64,000 bases of DNA, taken from Spirochaetaceae bacterium. Lineage in GTDB: Bacteria; Spirochaetota; Spirochaetia; B11-G9. The notes below the pieces were generated by a model. The model was not told the origin of the DNA. It did not search any database and worked only from the letters and a program-made list of their open reading frames with translations. Positions 9,351 through 18,144 of the stretch are shown here, piece by piece. Within the stretch, counting starts at the first letter, position 1. Each line of letters starts with the position of its first letter. The stretch lies in the NCBI GenBank assembly GCA_015493635.1, contig WGCU01000026.1, forward strand, positions 71,718-135,717, read 5' to 3'. The position numbers and the translations under genes are program-made.

Positions 9351-10880
9351 ATGCGTTTTTTACTATTTATTATACTTCCTCTCGCAGGTTTGATTCTAGG
9401 TTGGATAATTAGATGGCTTTATGCCAAGTTTCAGCTTTCTTCAACAGAACAGAGGGTTGAACGTTTAAATCGTGAGGCAATAAAAGAAGCAGAATCTAAG
9501 AAAAAGGAACTACTTCTAGAGGCAAGAGATCAGCTCCAAAAGGAGCGGAATCAGCAGGAACGGGAATATCGTGAAAGTAGAATTGAGCTGCAGCGTATGG
9601 AACGAAGGTTGCTGCAGAAAGAGGAAAATCTAGAAAAAAAGCAGAATGAACTGGAAAAACATAAAACTCTGCTTGCAGACCGAGAGAGAAAGGTAATTGA
9701 AAAAGAAAAGTATCTTGTTATTGAAGAGGAAAACTGGAAAAAAGAATTAGAAAAGGTTGCGGGAATAACAAAAGAGGAAGCAAAAGTTCTCATCATGAAA
9801 TCGATGGAGAATGAAGCCCGCCATGATTCTCAGGTTATCATTAACAAGATAGAAGCGGAAGCTCAGTTATCGGCTGACAGAAAGGCCAGGGATATTATTG
9901 TAACAACCATTCAGCGGCTGGCGACGGATGTGAGTTCAGAAGTATCCATAAGTTCCGTCAGTTTACCGAATGACGAGATGAAAGGCCGTATTATAGGGAG
10001 AGAAGGGCGGAATATACGTACCCTTGAAACATTGACAGGAGTAGATATTATTATAGATGATACTCCTGAAGCTGTTGTCATTTCATGCTTTGATTCTGTG
10101 CGAAAAGAAATAGCTAAAGTTGCGCTGGAGCGGCTTATCCAGGATGGAAGAATTCACCCGGCTCGTATTGAAGAAGTTGTACTGAAAGTGACGAAAGAAA
10201 TAGGGCAGGTTGTTTTTGAAGAAGGAGAAAAAGTCGTATTTGATCTGGGACTGCATAATATCCCTAAAGAGGGAGTTCAGGCTTTAGGGCGTCTCCATTT
10301 CAGGACAAGTTATGGGCAGAATGTTCTGGATCACTCAAAAGAAGTTGCCGTAATAAGTGGGATGCTTGCTGCTGAACTTGGTGCTGACAGGGAGATTGCA
10401 AAGCGGGGGGGGCTTCTTCATGATATCGGAAAAGGTATTGAAACAGAAGGCGATTCGAACCACGCGGAACTTGGTGCTGAATTAGCACGGAAATTAGGTG
10501 AAAATTCAAAAGTAATAAATGCAATACTGTCTCATCATAATGATGTTGAACCGATCTGTGTTGAGGCTGTTATCGTTCAGATAGCTGATGCCATATCTGC
10601 GTCCCGTCCGGGTGCAAGAAGAGAGACCCTGAACAACTATATAAAACGGTTGGAAAACCTTGAAAAAATATCTGAAAGTTTTGAAGGGGTAGAAAAAGCG
10701 TTTGCTATTCAGGCAGGACGTGAATTGAGGATTATTGTTAATAATGATGCTGTTAGCGATGAAAGGACAAAAAATCTTGCTAAGGATATAGCAAAGAAGA
10801 TTGAGTCTGATCTCCGTTATCCAGGACGTATTAAAGTAACAATTATACGGGAAACCCGGGTAGTAGAATATGCCCGGTAA
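9351..10880 (+). CDS. rny: Ribonuclease Y
   Basis: 509-residue RNase Y, a membrane-anchored endoribonuclease initiating mRNA decay. ATG 9351 follows GGAGG with a 6-base spacer; an upstream in-frame TTG at 9336 is not needed. An N-terminal TM helix (residues ~3-22) is followed by a long coiled coil (~30-180). The KH domain has GRIIGREGRNIR (~213-224) and the HD phosphodiesterase domain has LLHDIGKG with His357/Asp358. It is first in an operon with ymdB and tlyA; YmdB orthologues are also next to rny in Bacillus-type genomes. Confidence 0.96.
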   Translation: MRFLLFIILPLAGLILGWIIRWLYAKFQLSSTEQRVERLNREAIKEAESKKKELLLEARDQLQKERNQQEREYRESRIELQRMERRLLQKEENLEKKQNELEKHKTLLADRERKVIEKEKYLVIEEENWKKELEKVAGITKEEAKVLIMKSMENEARHDSQVIINKIEAEAQLSADRKARDIIVTTIQRLATDVSSEVSISSVSLPNDEMKGRIIGREGRNIRTLETLTGVDIIIDDTPEAVVISCFDSVRKEIAKVALERLIQDGRIHPARIEEVVLKVTKEIGQVVFEEGEKVVFDLGLHNIPKEGVQALGRLHFRTSYGQNVLDHSKEVAVISGMLAAELGADREIAKRGGLLHDIGKGIETEGDSNHAELGAELARKLGENSKVINAILSHHNDVEPICVEAVIVQIADAISASRPGARRETLNNYIKRLENLEKISESFEGVEKAFAIQAGRELRIIVNNDAVSDERTKNLAKDIAKKIESDLRYPGRIKVTIIRETRVVEYAR

Positions 10881-10896
10881 GGATAAGGCATAATAC

Positions 10897-11691
10897 GTGT
10901 CTGAAACTATCAATGCTCTGATTCTTGGTGATGTCTATGGACAACCTGGTTTCAGAGCAGTTTATATTGGTCTGAAAAATCTTGTTAAAGAGAAAAAAGC
11001 GGATTTTGTTATTGTAAACGGGGAAAATGCGGTGGATGGTTTTGGAATTAATCCTCAGATTGCCGGTCAAATTTTTTCTGTTGGCACCGACGTAATAACA
11101 ACGGGTAATCACGTATGGCAGCATAAAGAGATTTACCCCCTTCTTGAGTCTGATGAACCTATCCTCAGACCCGCAAATTATCCTGCTGGTGCTCCGGGAA
11201 AAGGGTATGCAGTTATTGAGAAAAGGGGGGTAAGGATTGGTGTAATCAATCTTCAGGGCCGTCTTAGTATGGCACCCATAGATTGCCCTTTTCAGGTATC
11301 CATGAATCTTATAAAAAAGTTGAAATCTAAAACTGATATAATCATTGTTGATTTTCATGCGGAATCCAGTGAAGAGAAGGAGGCTCTTGCTCTTTATCTT
11401 GATGGCAGGGTTTCATTAGTTGTGGGAACACACACCCATGTACAAACTGCAGATGAACGGATTCTTGATAAAGGAACTGGATATCTGACGGATCTCGGTA
11501 TGTGCGGTCCTGGATTGAGTGTAATAGGCAGTAATGCTGATATTTCTGTCCGTAGATTTTTAACGCAGCTTCCTTTAAAGATAGAAGTTGCGGATACTCC
11601 GGCAGTTATTTCCGGTATTGTAGCAACGATAGATATAAAGAATGGAAAAACAGTAAAAATTGAAAGGTTCCAGAAAGAATCAATCGTATAA
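10897..11691 (+). CDS. ymdB: YmdB-type metallophosphoesterase (TIGR00282)
   Basis: 264 residues with a GTG start. The metal-binding phosphoesterase motifs are all present: GDVYG near the start, NGENAVDG, TTGNHVWQH, DFHAESSEEK and GTHTHVQTAD. Members hydrolyse 2',3'-cyclic nucleotides and influence RNA turnover in Bacillus, which agrees with the adjacent RNase Y gene 16 bp upstream. The gene is full length for the family (~260). Substrate here is inferred, not seen. Confidence 0.92.
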   Translation: MSETINALILGDVYGQPGFRAVYIGLKNLVKEKKADFVIVNGENAVDGFGINPQIAGQIFSVGTDVITTGNHVWQHKEIYPLLESDEPILRPANYPAGAPGKGYAVIEKRGVRIGVINLQGRLSMAPIDCPFQVSMNLIKKLKSKTDIIIVDFHAESSEEKEALALYLDGRVSLVVGTHTHVQTADERILDKGTGYLTDLGMCGPGLSVIGSNADISVRRFLTQLPLKIEVADTPAVISGIVATIDIKNGKTVKIERFQKESIV

Positions 11692-11696
11692 ATGTA

Positions 11697-12488
11697 ATGG
11701 GTGGTTCAACATTATTTGAAAGCATGAAACTCCGATATCCGGACCTTGTAAAAGAGGAGATTTATGCAAAGATACTTTGTGGAGAAGTACTCGTTAACGG
11801 GCAGAAAGAAAGAAATCCGAAAATTATCATAAAAGATACCTCTGAAATTGAAATTTTAGAACAGGAATATGTATCCCGGGGTGGAATGAAGCTGGAAAAA
11901 GCACTTACCATGTGGAATGTAATCTGTAGAGATAAAGTGTTTCTTGATGCAGGGAGTTCAACAGGAGGTTTTACTGATTGTCTTCTTCATCAAGGTGCTG
12001 CTGGTGTTCATTCAGTAGATGTGGGTTATAATCAGCTTGCATACCGTCTAAGGAAGGATCCCCGCGTTTTTGTGCATGAGAAAACAAATATAATGGATGT
12101 AAAGGTTTTGGAACCTTCCCCTGATGCGGGGGTAGCAGATCTTTCTTTCAGATCAATTCATGGAGCAGCTGCTAAAATACTCAGTCTTGTTAGAGAGAGA
12201 TGGTTGATAGCTTTAATTAAGCCTCAGTTTGAGATAGATAAGGCAGAATATCCTCAGTTTAACGGGGTAATATCCGATCCATCGGTTTTATTGCAGACAA
12301 TGAATATTGTAATTGACCGGATGACAGAAGATGGTGTTTATATCTCAGATGTTGCACTATCCCCTATAAGAGGAAGGAAAGGGAATGCTGAGTTCCTGTT
12401 CCTGTTAAAAGATACAGAAGAGCGGCCAAAACAGCTCATAAAAGAACAGGTAAAAAGACTTATCGTCTCACTTAAAGGAGCTCCTTGA
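11697..12488 (+). CDS. tlyA: TlyA-family rRNA 2'-O-methyltransferase (S4 + FtsJ domains)
   Basis: 263 residues. An N-terminal S4 RNA-binding domain (~1-60, GEVLVNGQKERNPK) precedes an FtsJ/RrmJ-like Rossmann domain with SAM motif DAGSSTGGFTDCLL (~82-95). TlyA of mycobacteria and spirochaetes is annotated as haemolysin but acts as a 16S/23S rRNA methyltransferase. The start lies five bases after ymdB, so the genes are co-transcribed. Its 3' end overlaps the convergent GerMN gene by 21 bp, with no terminator hairpin between them. Confidence 0.92.
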   Translation: MGGSTLFESMKLRYPDLVKEEIYAKILCGEVLVNGQKERNPKIIIKDTSEIEILEQEYVSRGGMKLEKALTMWNVICRDKVFLDAGSSTGGFTDCLLHQGAAGVHSVDVGYNQLAYRLRKDPRVFVHEKTNIMDVKVLEPSPDAGVADLSFRSIHGAAAKILSLVRERWLIALIKPQFEIDKAEYPQFNGVISDPSVLLQTMNIVIDRMTEDGVYISDVALSPIRGRKGNAEFLFLLKDTEERPKQLIKEQVKRLIVSLKGAP

Positions 12489-13214
12489 CAGGGGTGCTCC
12501 TACAAAAACCCCTTCAGTGGAGAGGAATTTTTCAATTTTTCCATTGATAAGCAGTTGTACTTTTGAAACTGTTTTAAATTCCGTTGCGGTATAAACAATC
12601 TGTTTTAATGAAGCAACGATACCCTCTTCTCCGAATGAATTGAATTTAACTGAATCGTTAAAATTGATAAAAGCAGTGGATCCTTTTATGGAAATACCAA
12701 GGAGTTTTGTATTTTCAGGAATAAGCGAAATAAGCCCTTTGTTAAGTTCTGATGGAGTAAGCCCCTTTATAAGGCTTTTAATGGTTTCGGTTAAAGGAGA
12801 ATCTACAAAAGAGACCGTACGGGTTACAGCTTTTAGGATAATATCTCCTGTATCACCTACAAGTACAAAATAAAGCACGCTTTGCCGGTGTTTCTTTTGT
12901 ATACTAGTTTGTTTAATATCTGTTGTGCTTTCTGTTGCAGAAGGTTTTACCGTAACCTGAACATCTGACTGTTTTTTCTGGTCGACAGGTGATTGTTTCT
13001 CTGCAGCAGGTTTGGAAACGCTTTTTCCCGTATTTGGCTCTCTCACAACAAGAGGCGCAGTTGTTTCTGTTTTCTTTTTTATAAGATCTGTAAAACCGGT
13101 AGCATTGAGAACTTTTTCTATTCTGGTTCTGCTCATCATGAAAATAACAATGAGAAGGAGTATAAGAGCCACCCAGAATAGACAGCCGATGGTAGATCTG
13201 TTTTTGCGTTTCAT
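12468..13214 (-). CDS. GerMN-domain membrane-anchored protein
   Basis: 248 residues. One N-terminal TM helix (~10-27, CLFWVALILLLIVIFMM), a Lys/Ser/Thr-rich linker (~45-105), and a C-terminal domain (~110-240) resembling the GerMN module: SPLTETIKSLIKGLTPSELNKG region, ending LLINGKIEKFLSTEG. In sporulating bacteria GerMN occurs in spore germination and engulfment proteins; in non-sporulating bacteria it is found in envelope lipoproteins of unclear role. The topology puts the domain in the periplasm. It is divergent from ptsI. Confidence 0.8.
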   Translation of the reverse strand: MKRKNRSTIGCLFWVALILLLIVIFMMSRTRIEKVLNATGFTDLIKKKTETTAPLVVREPNTGKSVSKPAAEKQSPVDQKKQSDVQVTVKPSATESTTDIKQTSIQKKHRQSVLYFVLVGDTGDIILKAVTRTVSFVDSPLTETIKSLIKGLTPSELNKGLISLIPENTKLLGISIKGSTAFINFNDSVKFNSFGEEGIVASLKQIVYTATEFKTVSKVQLLINGKIEKFLSTEGVFVGAPLSRSSFK

Positions 13215-13266
13215 TGTTACAAATTATCGGTAAACCTGTAGAAAATCAATAGGGGATCATTCACGT

Positions 13267-13295
13267 TTGACAGATAGCGAAAAAGTACATATATT
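13267..13295 (+). promoter_or_regulatory. Promoter of ptsI
   Basis: TTGACA at 13267-13272 and TATATT at 13290-13295 with a 17-bp spacer, in the 130-bp divergent region between the GerMN gene and ptsI. The spacer and downstream DNA are A/T-rich. Confidence 0.75.
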
Positions 13296-13355
13296 ATGAT
13301 AAAATAGATAAAATTTTTTATAAGTTGGTTTTGATGATTACATGGAATGATAATA

Positions 13356-15092
13356 ATGAAGAAGTTTAAAGGAATATCTACTTCTCCCGGAATAGCAATA
13401 GGGAGAATTTTTTTGTATCTGGATGAAAAACTTAAAGTTCCCAGATATGATATCCTGCCGGATGATCTTGAAGCAGAATTTGACAGGTTTAAAGAGGCAT
13501 CTTCACGTGCGACTGAGGAAATTAAGGCTCTTCAGAAAAATGCATCAGAACGTGAGCTGGTGGAAGAAAGCCAATTCTTGGAATCTCATATATTGATGCT
13601 TAGTGATCCGGAGTTTCTGAGCAGCATAGAACGTAACTTAAAGAGTTATCTTAAAAATGTTGAATGGATTCTCTATCTTACCGTGAAACAGGTTGTAAAG
13701 AAACTTGAAAGTGCGGACAGCCCTTATCTGAGGGAACGAACGGTTGATATTCACGATGTAGCGAAACGTGTACTCAGTCATCTCATGTTTAATGAGAGGG
13801 TTTCTCTGTCTGATCTTAAAAATGATGTTATTATTGTTTGTCATGACTTGTTACCTTCAGATACGATTGGGATGAAGCGGGAAAGGGTAAAGGGAATTGC
13901 CATGAATGCAGGTGGAAAAACTTCCCATACCGCTATCCTGGCCCGTGCATTCCAGATTCCTGCTGTACTTGGGCTTTCAGATATTACAGATTATGCGAGG
14001 AGTGCAGAAAGAATCATTGTAGACGGTGATAATGGTGTTGTTATTCTAGATCCTGATAAAAAAACACTTGCAGAATATAATGAACATCTCAATGAATGGC
14101 ATCGGCATGAGAAAGTGATCAATTTACAGAATAAGCTTGCCTGTGTGACAGAAGATGGAAAGCGGATTAACCTTTACGCGAATATTGAAGTTCCGGAAGA
14201 GGTGGAGTCAGTGATTGAACATCATGCTGACGGAGTGGGACTGTACCGTTCAGAATTCCTGTTTTTGCAGGCTGATGGTGATGCAACGGAGGAAAAGCAG
14301 TTTAATGCTTATTCCCATGTATTAAAATCCATGAAAGGAAAAGGTAGTGTAACAATAAGGACCCTTGATGTAGGAGGAGATAAGCTGATACCTGACATAA
14401 GTGTTATTGGCGAGAAGAATCCTATTTTAGGATGGAGATCTGTCCGATTCTGTATGGGCCGGAAGGATATTTTTAAAACCCAGCTGCGGGCTCTCTTACG
14501 CGCTTCTGTATCCGGGAATTTACGGATCATGTTTCCCATGATTTCCGGTTCGGATGAACTTGATGATATACTTGATGTGCTGGAAGAGGTGAAAAAGGAT
14601 CTTGACAAAGAAAACGTCCCTTTTGATAGAACTATCCCCGTCGGGATTATGATAGAGGTTCCGTCTGCCGCTGTTACATCAGATTTATTATCAAAAAAAG
14701 TTGATTTTTTCTCCATTGGAACAAATGATCTTATTCAGTATACCATCGCGGTCGATCGGGGGAATGAAAAGGTAGCATATCTCTATGAACCCTTTCACCC
14801 TGCAGTTCTCAGGATGATTAAGATGGTTATTGATAATGCAAATGATGCAGGAATACCGGTCAGCTTATGCGGTGAACTTGCCGGTGAGCCAAAGGCTGCG
14901 GCTGTTCTCTTAGGACTTGGACTGGAAAATTACAGTATGTCTTCCAACAGTCTTCCTGAAATTAAAAAAATTATCCGGTCAATAACGATGAAAGAAGCGA
15001 GAAAATTATCAGAAACAGTTCTTGGTATGGATTCTGCCAAAGAAATCAATAGAACTATTACGGAATGGATGGAAGGTAAATTTGGAAAATAA
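13356..15092 (+). CDS. ptsI: Phosphoenolpyruvate-protein phosphotransferase (PTS enzyme I)
   Basis: 578-residue Enzyme I, which takes phosphate from PEP and passes it to HPr. The phospho-His domain has GGKTSHTAILAR with the active His at ~191. The PEP-binding barrel carries VGLYRSEFLF, LDVGGDK and VSLCGELAG with the catalytic Cys. ATG 13356 (MKKFKGISTSPGIAIG) fits the family better than ATG 13347; both have weak ribosome-binding sites. No HPr or EII gene is nearby, so partners lie elsewhere and the system may be regulatory rather than sugar-importing. The 3' end overlaps der. Confidence 0.95.
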   Translation: MKKFKGISTSPGIAIGRIFLYLDEKLKVPRYDILPDDLEAEFDRFKEASSRATEEIKALQKNASERELVEESQFLESHILMLSDPEFLSSIERNLKSYLKNVEWILYLTVKQVVKKLESADSPYLRERTVDIHDVAKRVLSHLMFNERVSLSDLKNDVIIVCHDLLPSDTIGMKRERVKGIAMNAGGKTSHTAILARAFQIPAVLGLSDITDYARSAERIIVDGDNGVVILDPDKKTLAEYNEHLNEWHRHEKVINLQNKLACVTEDGKRINLYANIEVPEEVESVIEHHADGVGLYRSEFLFLQADGDATEEKQFNAYSHVLKSMKGKGSVTIRTLDVGGDKLIPDISVIGEKNPILGWRSVRFCMGRKDIFKTQLRALLRASVSGNLRIMFPMISGSDELDDILDVLEEVKKDLDKENVPFDRTIPVGIMIEVPSAAVTSDLLSKKVDFFSIGTNDLIQYTIAVDRGNEKVAYLYEPFHPAVLRMIKMVIDNANDAGIPVSLCGELAGEPKAAAVLLGLGLENYSMSSNSLPEIKKIIRSITMKEARKLSETVLGMDSAKEINRTITEWMEGKFGK

Positions 15093-16416
15093 AATAGCGG
15101 CACAGGGAATTCCTGTTGTTGCAGTTGTGGGAAGACCCAATGTAGGGAAGTCTACACTTTTTAACAGGCTTATAGGGAAACGTCAGTCCATTACAGATCC
15201 GACACCCGGTGTTACAAGAGACCCGGTAGAGGGAGATTACACCTTTGGAGAGAGGACAGTACGTCTTGTTGATACTGGAGGATTCAAGGTTGAACGGGAA
15301 GGAATTGATGCACAGGTAACACAAAAAAGTATTGATGTTCTTAAGAGGGCAGATCTTGTACTCTTTTTGATGGATGTAACGCTTGTCACTCCCGAAGATG
15401 AAGCCTTTGCGCAAATTTTACGGAATTATTCAGAAAAAATACTTCTGGGAGTTAATAAAGTCGATAATCCTGAACGGGAAGCGGACGTATGGAATTTCTA
15501 TTCTTTTGGATTTGATCACGTTATAGGACTTTCGGCTGCCCATGGAATAGGAATTTCAGAACTGGAAGAGAAATTTGAAGAATTGATAGATTTTGATAAA
15601 CCGAGAGAGAGCGGTACCTTATCTGAAGCGGACATAAAGATTGCTCTTCTGGGTAAGCCGAATACAGGAAAATCAACCCTTATTAACAGATTGATTGGTA
15701 AAGAAACCGCTATCGTTTCAGATATTCCTGGAACAACGCGGGATGTGGTAGAAGGAAGGTTTGAATACCGTCATATACACTATCGTGTAATGGATACAGC
15801 CGGAATAAGGAAAAAGAAACGGGTTGGTGAAAATGTTGAGTATTATTCGGTAAACAGAGCTATAAAAACAATTGAAGAGGCAGATGTTGTATTACTGATG
15901 ATAGATGCAGTAGAAGGGCTGGGTGATCAGGATAAAAAAATTGCCACACAGATTGTAAAAAAAGGCAGGGGAGTAATTCTGATACTGAATAAATGGGATC
16001 TCGTACAGGCACTTCCTAATCAGATGGAGGCAATTGAGGATAGAACCAGATTCTTGTTTCCTATTCTGGAGTTTGCTCCCATGTTTCCTCTTTCGGCAGT
16101 AACGGGAGAAGGGCTGGAGAAAGTTTTGGATGCTGTGTATAAGGTCTGGAAGCAATTGAATTACCGGATAGAAACCTCGGCTCTGAATAGTGCATTGAAG
16201 AGATGGGTTGAGAAAACTGAACCTCCCCGGTTTAACAAAGGAAGATACAAGATCCTTTATGGAACCCAGACGGGAACAAATCCGGTTCATTTTATTCTTT
16301 TTGTAAACAGGAAGAAAAACTTCCCCGAAAGCTATCAGCAGTATATAAAGAACAATATTAGATCCGAACTGGGATTTTCATCTATCCCCATAGAAGTGGA
16401 GTTGAGAGAAAGGTAA
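15082..16416 (+). CDS. der: GTPase Der (EngA), ribosome assembly
   Basis: 444 residues, tandem GTPase domains. Walker A motifs GRPNVGKSTLFNR and GKPNTGKSTLINR, and base-recognition motifs NKVD and NKWD, mark domains 1 and 2; a KH-like C-terminal domain follows. It is required for 50S maturation. The start is read as TTG 15082, inside the last 11 bp of ptsI, because GGAAGG (15071-15076) lies five bases upstream and this gives the standard length; an earlier in-frame GTG or ATG would add 20 unconserved residues. Confidence 0.94.
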   Translation: MENKIAAQGIPVVAVVGRPNVGKSTLFNRLIGKRQSITDPTPGVTRDPVEGDYTFGERTVRLVDTGGFKVEREGIDAQVTQKSIDVLKRADLVLFLMDVTLVTPEDEAFAQILRNYSEKILLGVNKVDNPEREADVWNFYSFGFDHVIGLSAAHGIGISELEEKFEELIDFDKPRESGTLSEADIKIALLGKPNTGKSTLINRLIGKETAIVSDIPGTTRDVVEGRFEYRHIHYRVMDTAGIRKKKRVGENVEYYSVNRAIKTIEEADVVLLMIDAVEGLGDQDKKIATQIVKKGRGVILILNKWDLVQALPNQMEAIEDRTRFLFPILEFAPMFPLSAVTGEGLEKVLDAVYKVWKQLNYRIETSALNSALKRWVEKTEPPRFNKGRYKILYGTQTGTNPVHFILFVNRKKNFPESYQQYIKNNIRSELGFSSIPIEVELRER

Positions 16417-16752
16417 GTGCAGCGATACTATATTCGTGATGTTTGTAGAATTTTAAAAATAAAAAAGCACATTATCCGTTACTGGGAGCAGGAAATCCCA
16501 TTTCTTGTACCGCGTAAAGATCTTTCCCGAAACAGGGTCTATACGCTTCACGATTTGAATTTGTTTTACAGACTTAAATATCTTATGTACAGTAAGAAAT
16601 TGTCACTCCACGATGCTTCAGCAAAGCTCTGGAGTGAAATAACAACAGATGATCAGAATGCACGGGTAATAATACAAGAAGTTCGTTCCAAGCTCCTCAT
16701 TCTCTATTCCAGATCACACAAGCTTCGTGAGCATCTTAAAGAAATTCTTTGA
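16417..16752 (+). CDS. Small MerR-family DNA-binding protein
   Basis: 111 residues with a GTG start that abuts the der stop codon. The N-terminal winged helix is MerR-like: YYIRDVCRILKIKKHIIRYWE, then NRVYTLHDLNLFYRLKYL. It has no effector-binding C-terminal domain, only a short coiled helix, so it could act as a constitutive regulator or a nucleoid-associated factor. The end overlaps the next ATG by one base (TGATG), indicating translational coupling with the exported protein downstream. Target unknown. Confidence 0.85.
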   Translation: MQRYYIRDVCRILKIKKHIIRYWEQEIPFLVPRKDLSRNRVYTLHDLNLFYRLKYLMYSKKLSLHDASAKLWSEITTDDQNARVIIQEVRSKLLILYSRSHKLREHLKEIL

Positions 16753-18116
16753 TGAAGATGAAAAAAGTGACGATACTAAAGAGGATGAATGCTCTTACAT
16801 TAAAACAGGGGACGGCAGTTTTTCTTTTTGCATTTTTTCTGGGAGTTTCTCATCTCTTCCCGGAGATACCGGTAAATATTAAAAAGATTCCGCTTCCCTC
16901 AACTATTATGGCAAGGGAACAGCTTGCTTCAGCCATCACCGGCCCTCTTAAAGCAGCAGATTCCTTGCTGCCTACTGTTTTTCAGGATGGAATACATGGT
17001 AATTTTATAAATTTTTTTATAAAAAAAGATTATGACGACATCCAGTTCTATTTTTCCCTTGATAATGGTCTCGATTTCAACAATGTTAAAAAAGGAAGTT
17101 GTATCATTATCAGGGCCAGGGTAGCGGAGAAAAAGAATCCTGTCCGGGAAATAAGATTCTATTTAAAGGATGATCCGGATTCCTATGTGCAGATTATACC
17201 TGACAAAGATCTGGATGAATCTCTGCTACGTATTTATCTTTATGGAAATCTTATGCAGACTGATATAAAAGTCCCTCTCCCTATAGAAAAAATTGTCAGT
17301 ACTCCTTTTGATACAATCGAAAAGTTAACTTCCGGTTATGTTAACTGGGGGTTTTATCTGCCTGATCCCCGTTTTATTTATTCTGATGATGTACTCCAGC
17401 TTTCCATGAGAATACTTCCTCTTCTCAGGTTTCTGCATGATGCTGATGATGGTGCGATGGATAAAAATGGCCGTTTCGTGTATATCAAAACGCTGAAAGA
17501 ACAGCAGGGGACCGGTGGGCTGAATTGTTCAGGATTCGCAAAGTGGGTAATTGACGGACTATACTATTACAAAAAGAAGTCTTTTCTGGATATTTCATTG
17601 TTAAAACAGAAACATCCTGCTGACAGAGGTAATAAATGGAGTAGAAAACTCGAGGACAGGTATGATCCCTACTTTGGACTGGATTGGACAAGAAATCTTG
17701 CGTGGGCATACGAAAAAATAAATAATCCAGGAGCTGGATACCGCTCATCAGATGTGACAGATCTTTCATTCCAATCGTATGTCAATAATGTTGGATTCCC
17801 TGTTAAAAGTTTAAAAACAGTACTCTATGAACTGGCAGTTTCAGATCCTGAGTATTTTTATCTTGGAGCAGTAAATATGATTACGGATAATCCGCCGGGT
17901 CTGCGGAAATATCTTCATGTAATCGTTCTTTTCCCCGCTATCGATTCACATGGAAGGTTTTCTTATGTTATCCTCTCCAGAAACAAGGAAATCTCTCTGA
18001 AAGAGCTTGAAATGCAGTACCCGGATTCGTTTGTGCACTTGGTAAGAATACGGGCCGATAATCATTTCGATCCTCCGGGGATTAAGTTTGATCCTGTTTT
18101 GAGAAGATTGTTTTAA
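16752..18116 (+). CDS. Exported protein with NlpC/P60-like catalytic motif
   Basis: 454 residues. An N-terminal hydrophobic signal (~20-37) implies export. The middle is not recognised. Residues 256-270 read GLNCSGFAKWVID, closely resembling the DCSGF motif around the catalytic Cys of NlpC/P60 peptidoglycan peptidases (Cys259). A plausible partner His lies in RKYLHVIVLFP (His389). Function as a cell-wall amidase or peptidase is an inference; the large insert between Cys and His is unusual. It is coupled to the MerR gene and lies 28 bp before the TPR/TonB operon. Confidence 0.72.
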   Translation: MKMKKVTILKRMNALTLKQGTAVFLFAFFLGVSHLFPEIPVNIKKIPLPSTIMAREQLASAITGPLKAADSLLPTVFQDGIHGNFINFFIKKDYDDIQFYFSLDNGLDFNNVKKGSCIIIRARVAEKKNPVREIRFYLKDDPDSYVQIIPDKDLDESLLRIYLYGNLMQTDIKVPLPIEKIVSTPFDTIEKLTSGYVNWGFYLPDPRFIYSDDVLQLSMRILPLLRFLHDADDGAMDKNGRFVYIKTLKEQQGTGGLNCSGFAKWVIDGLYYYKKKSFLDISLLKQKHPADRGNKWSRKLEDRYDPYFGLDWTRNLAWAYEKINNPGAGYRSSDVTDLSFQSYVNNVGFPVKSLKTVLYELAVSDPEYFYLGAVNMITDNPPGLRKYLHVIVLFPAIDSHGRFSYVILSRNKEISLKELEMQYPDSFVHLVRIRADNHFDPPGIKFDPVLRRLF

Positions 18117-18144
18117 TTGATACAGTGGTGTATTATTATAGTCT

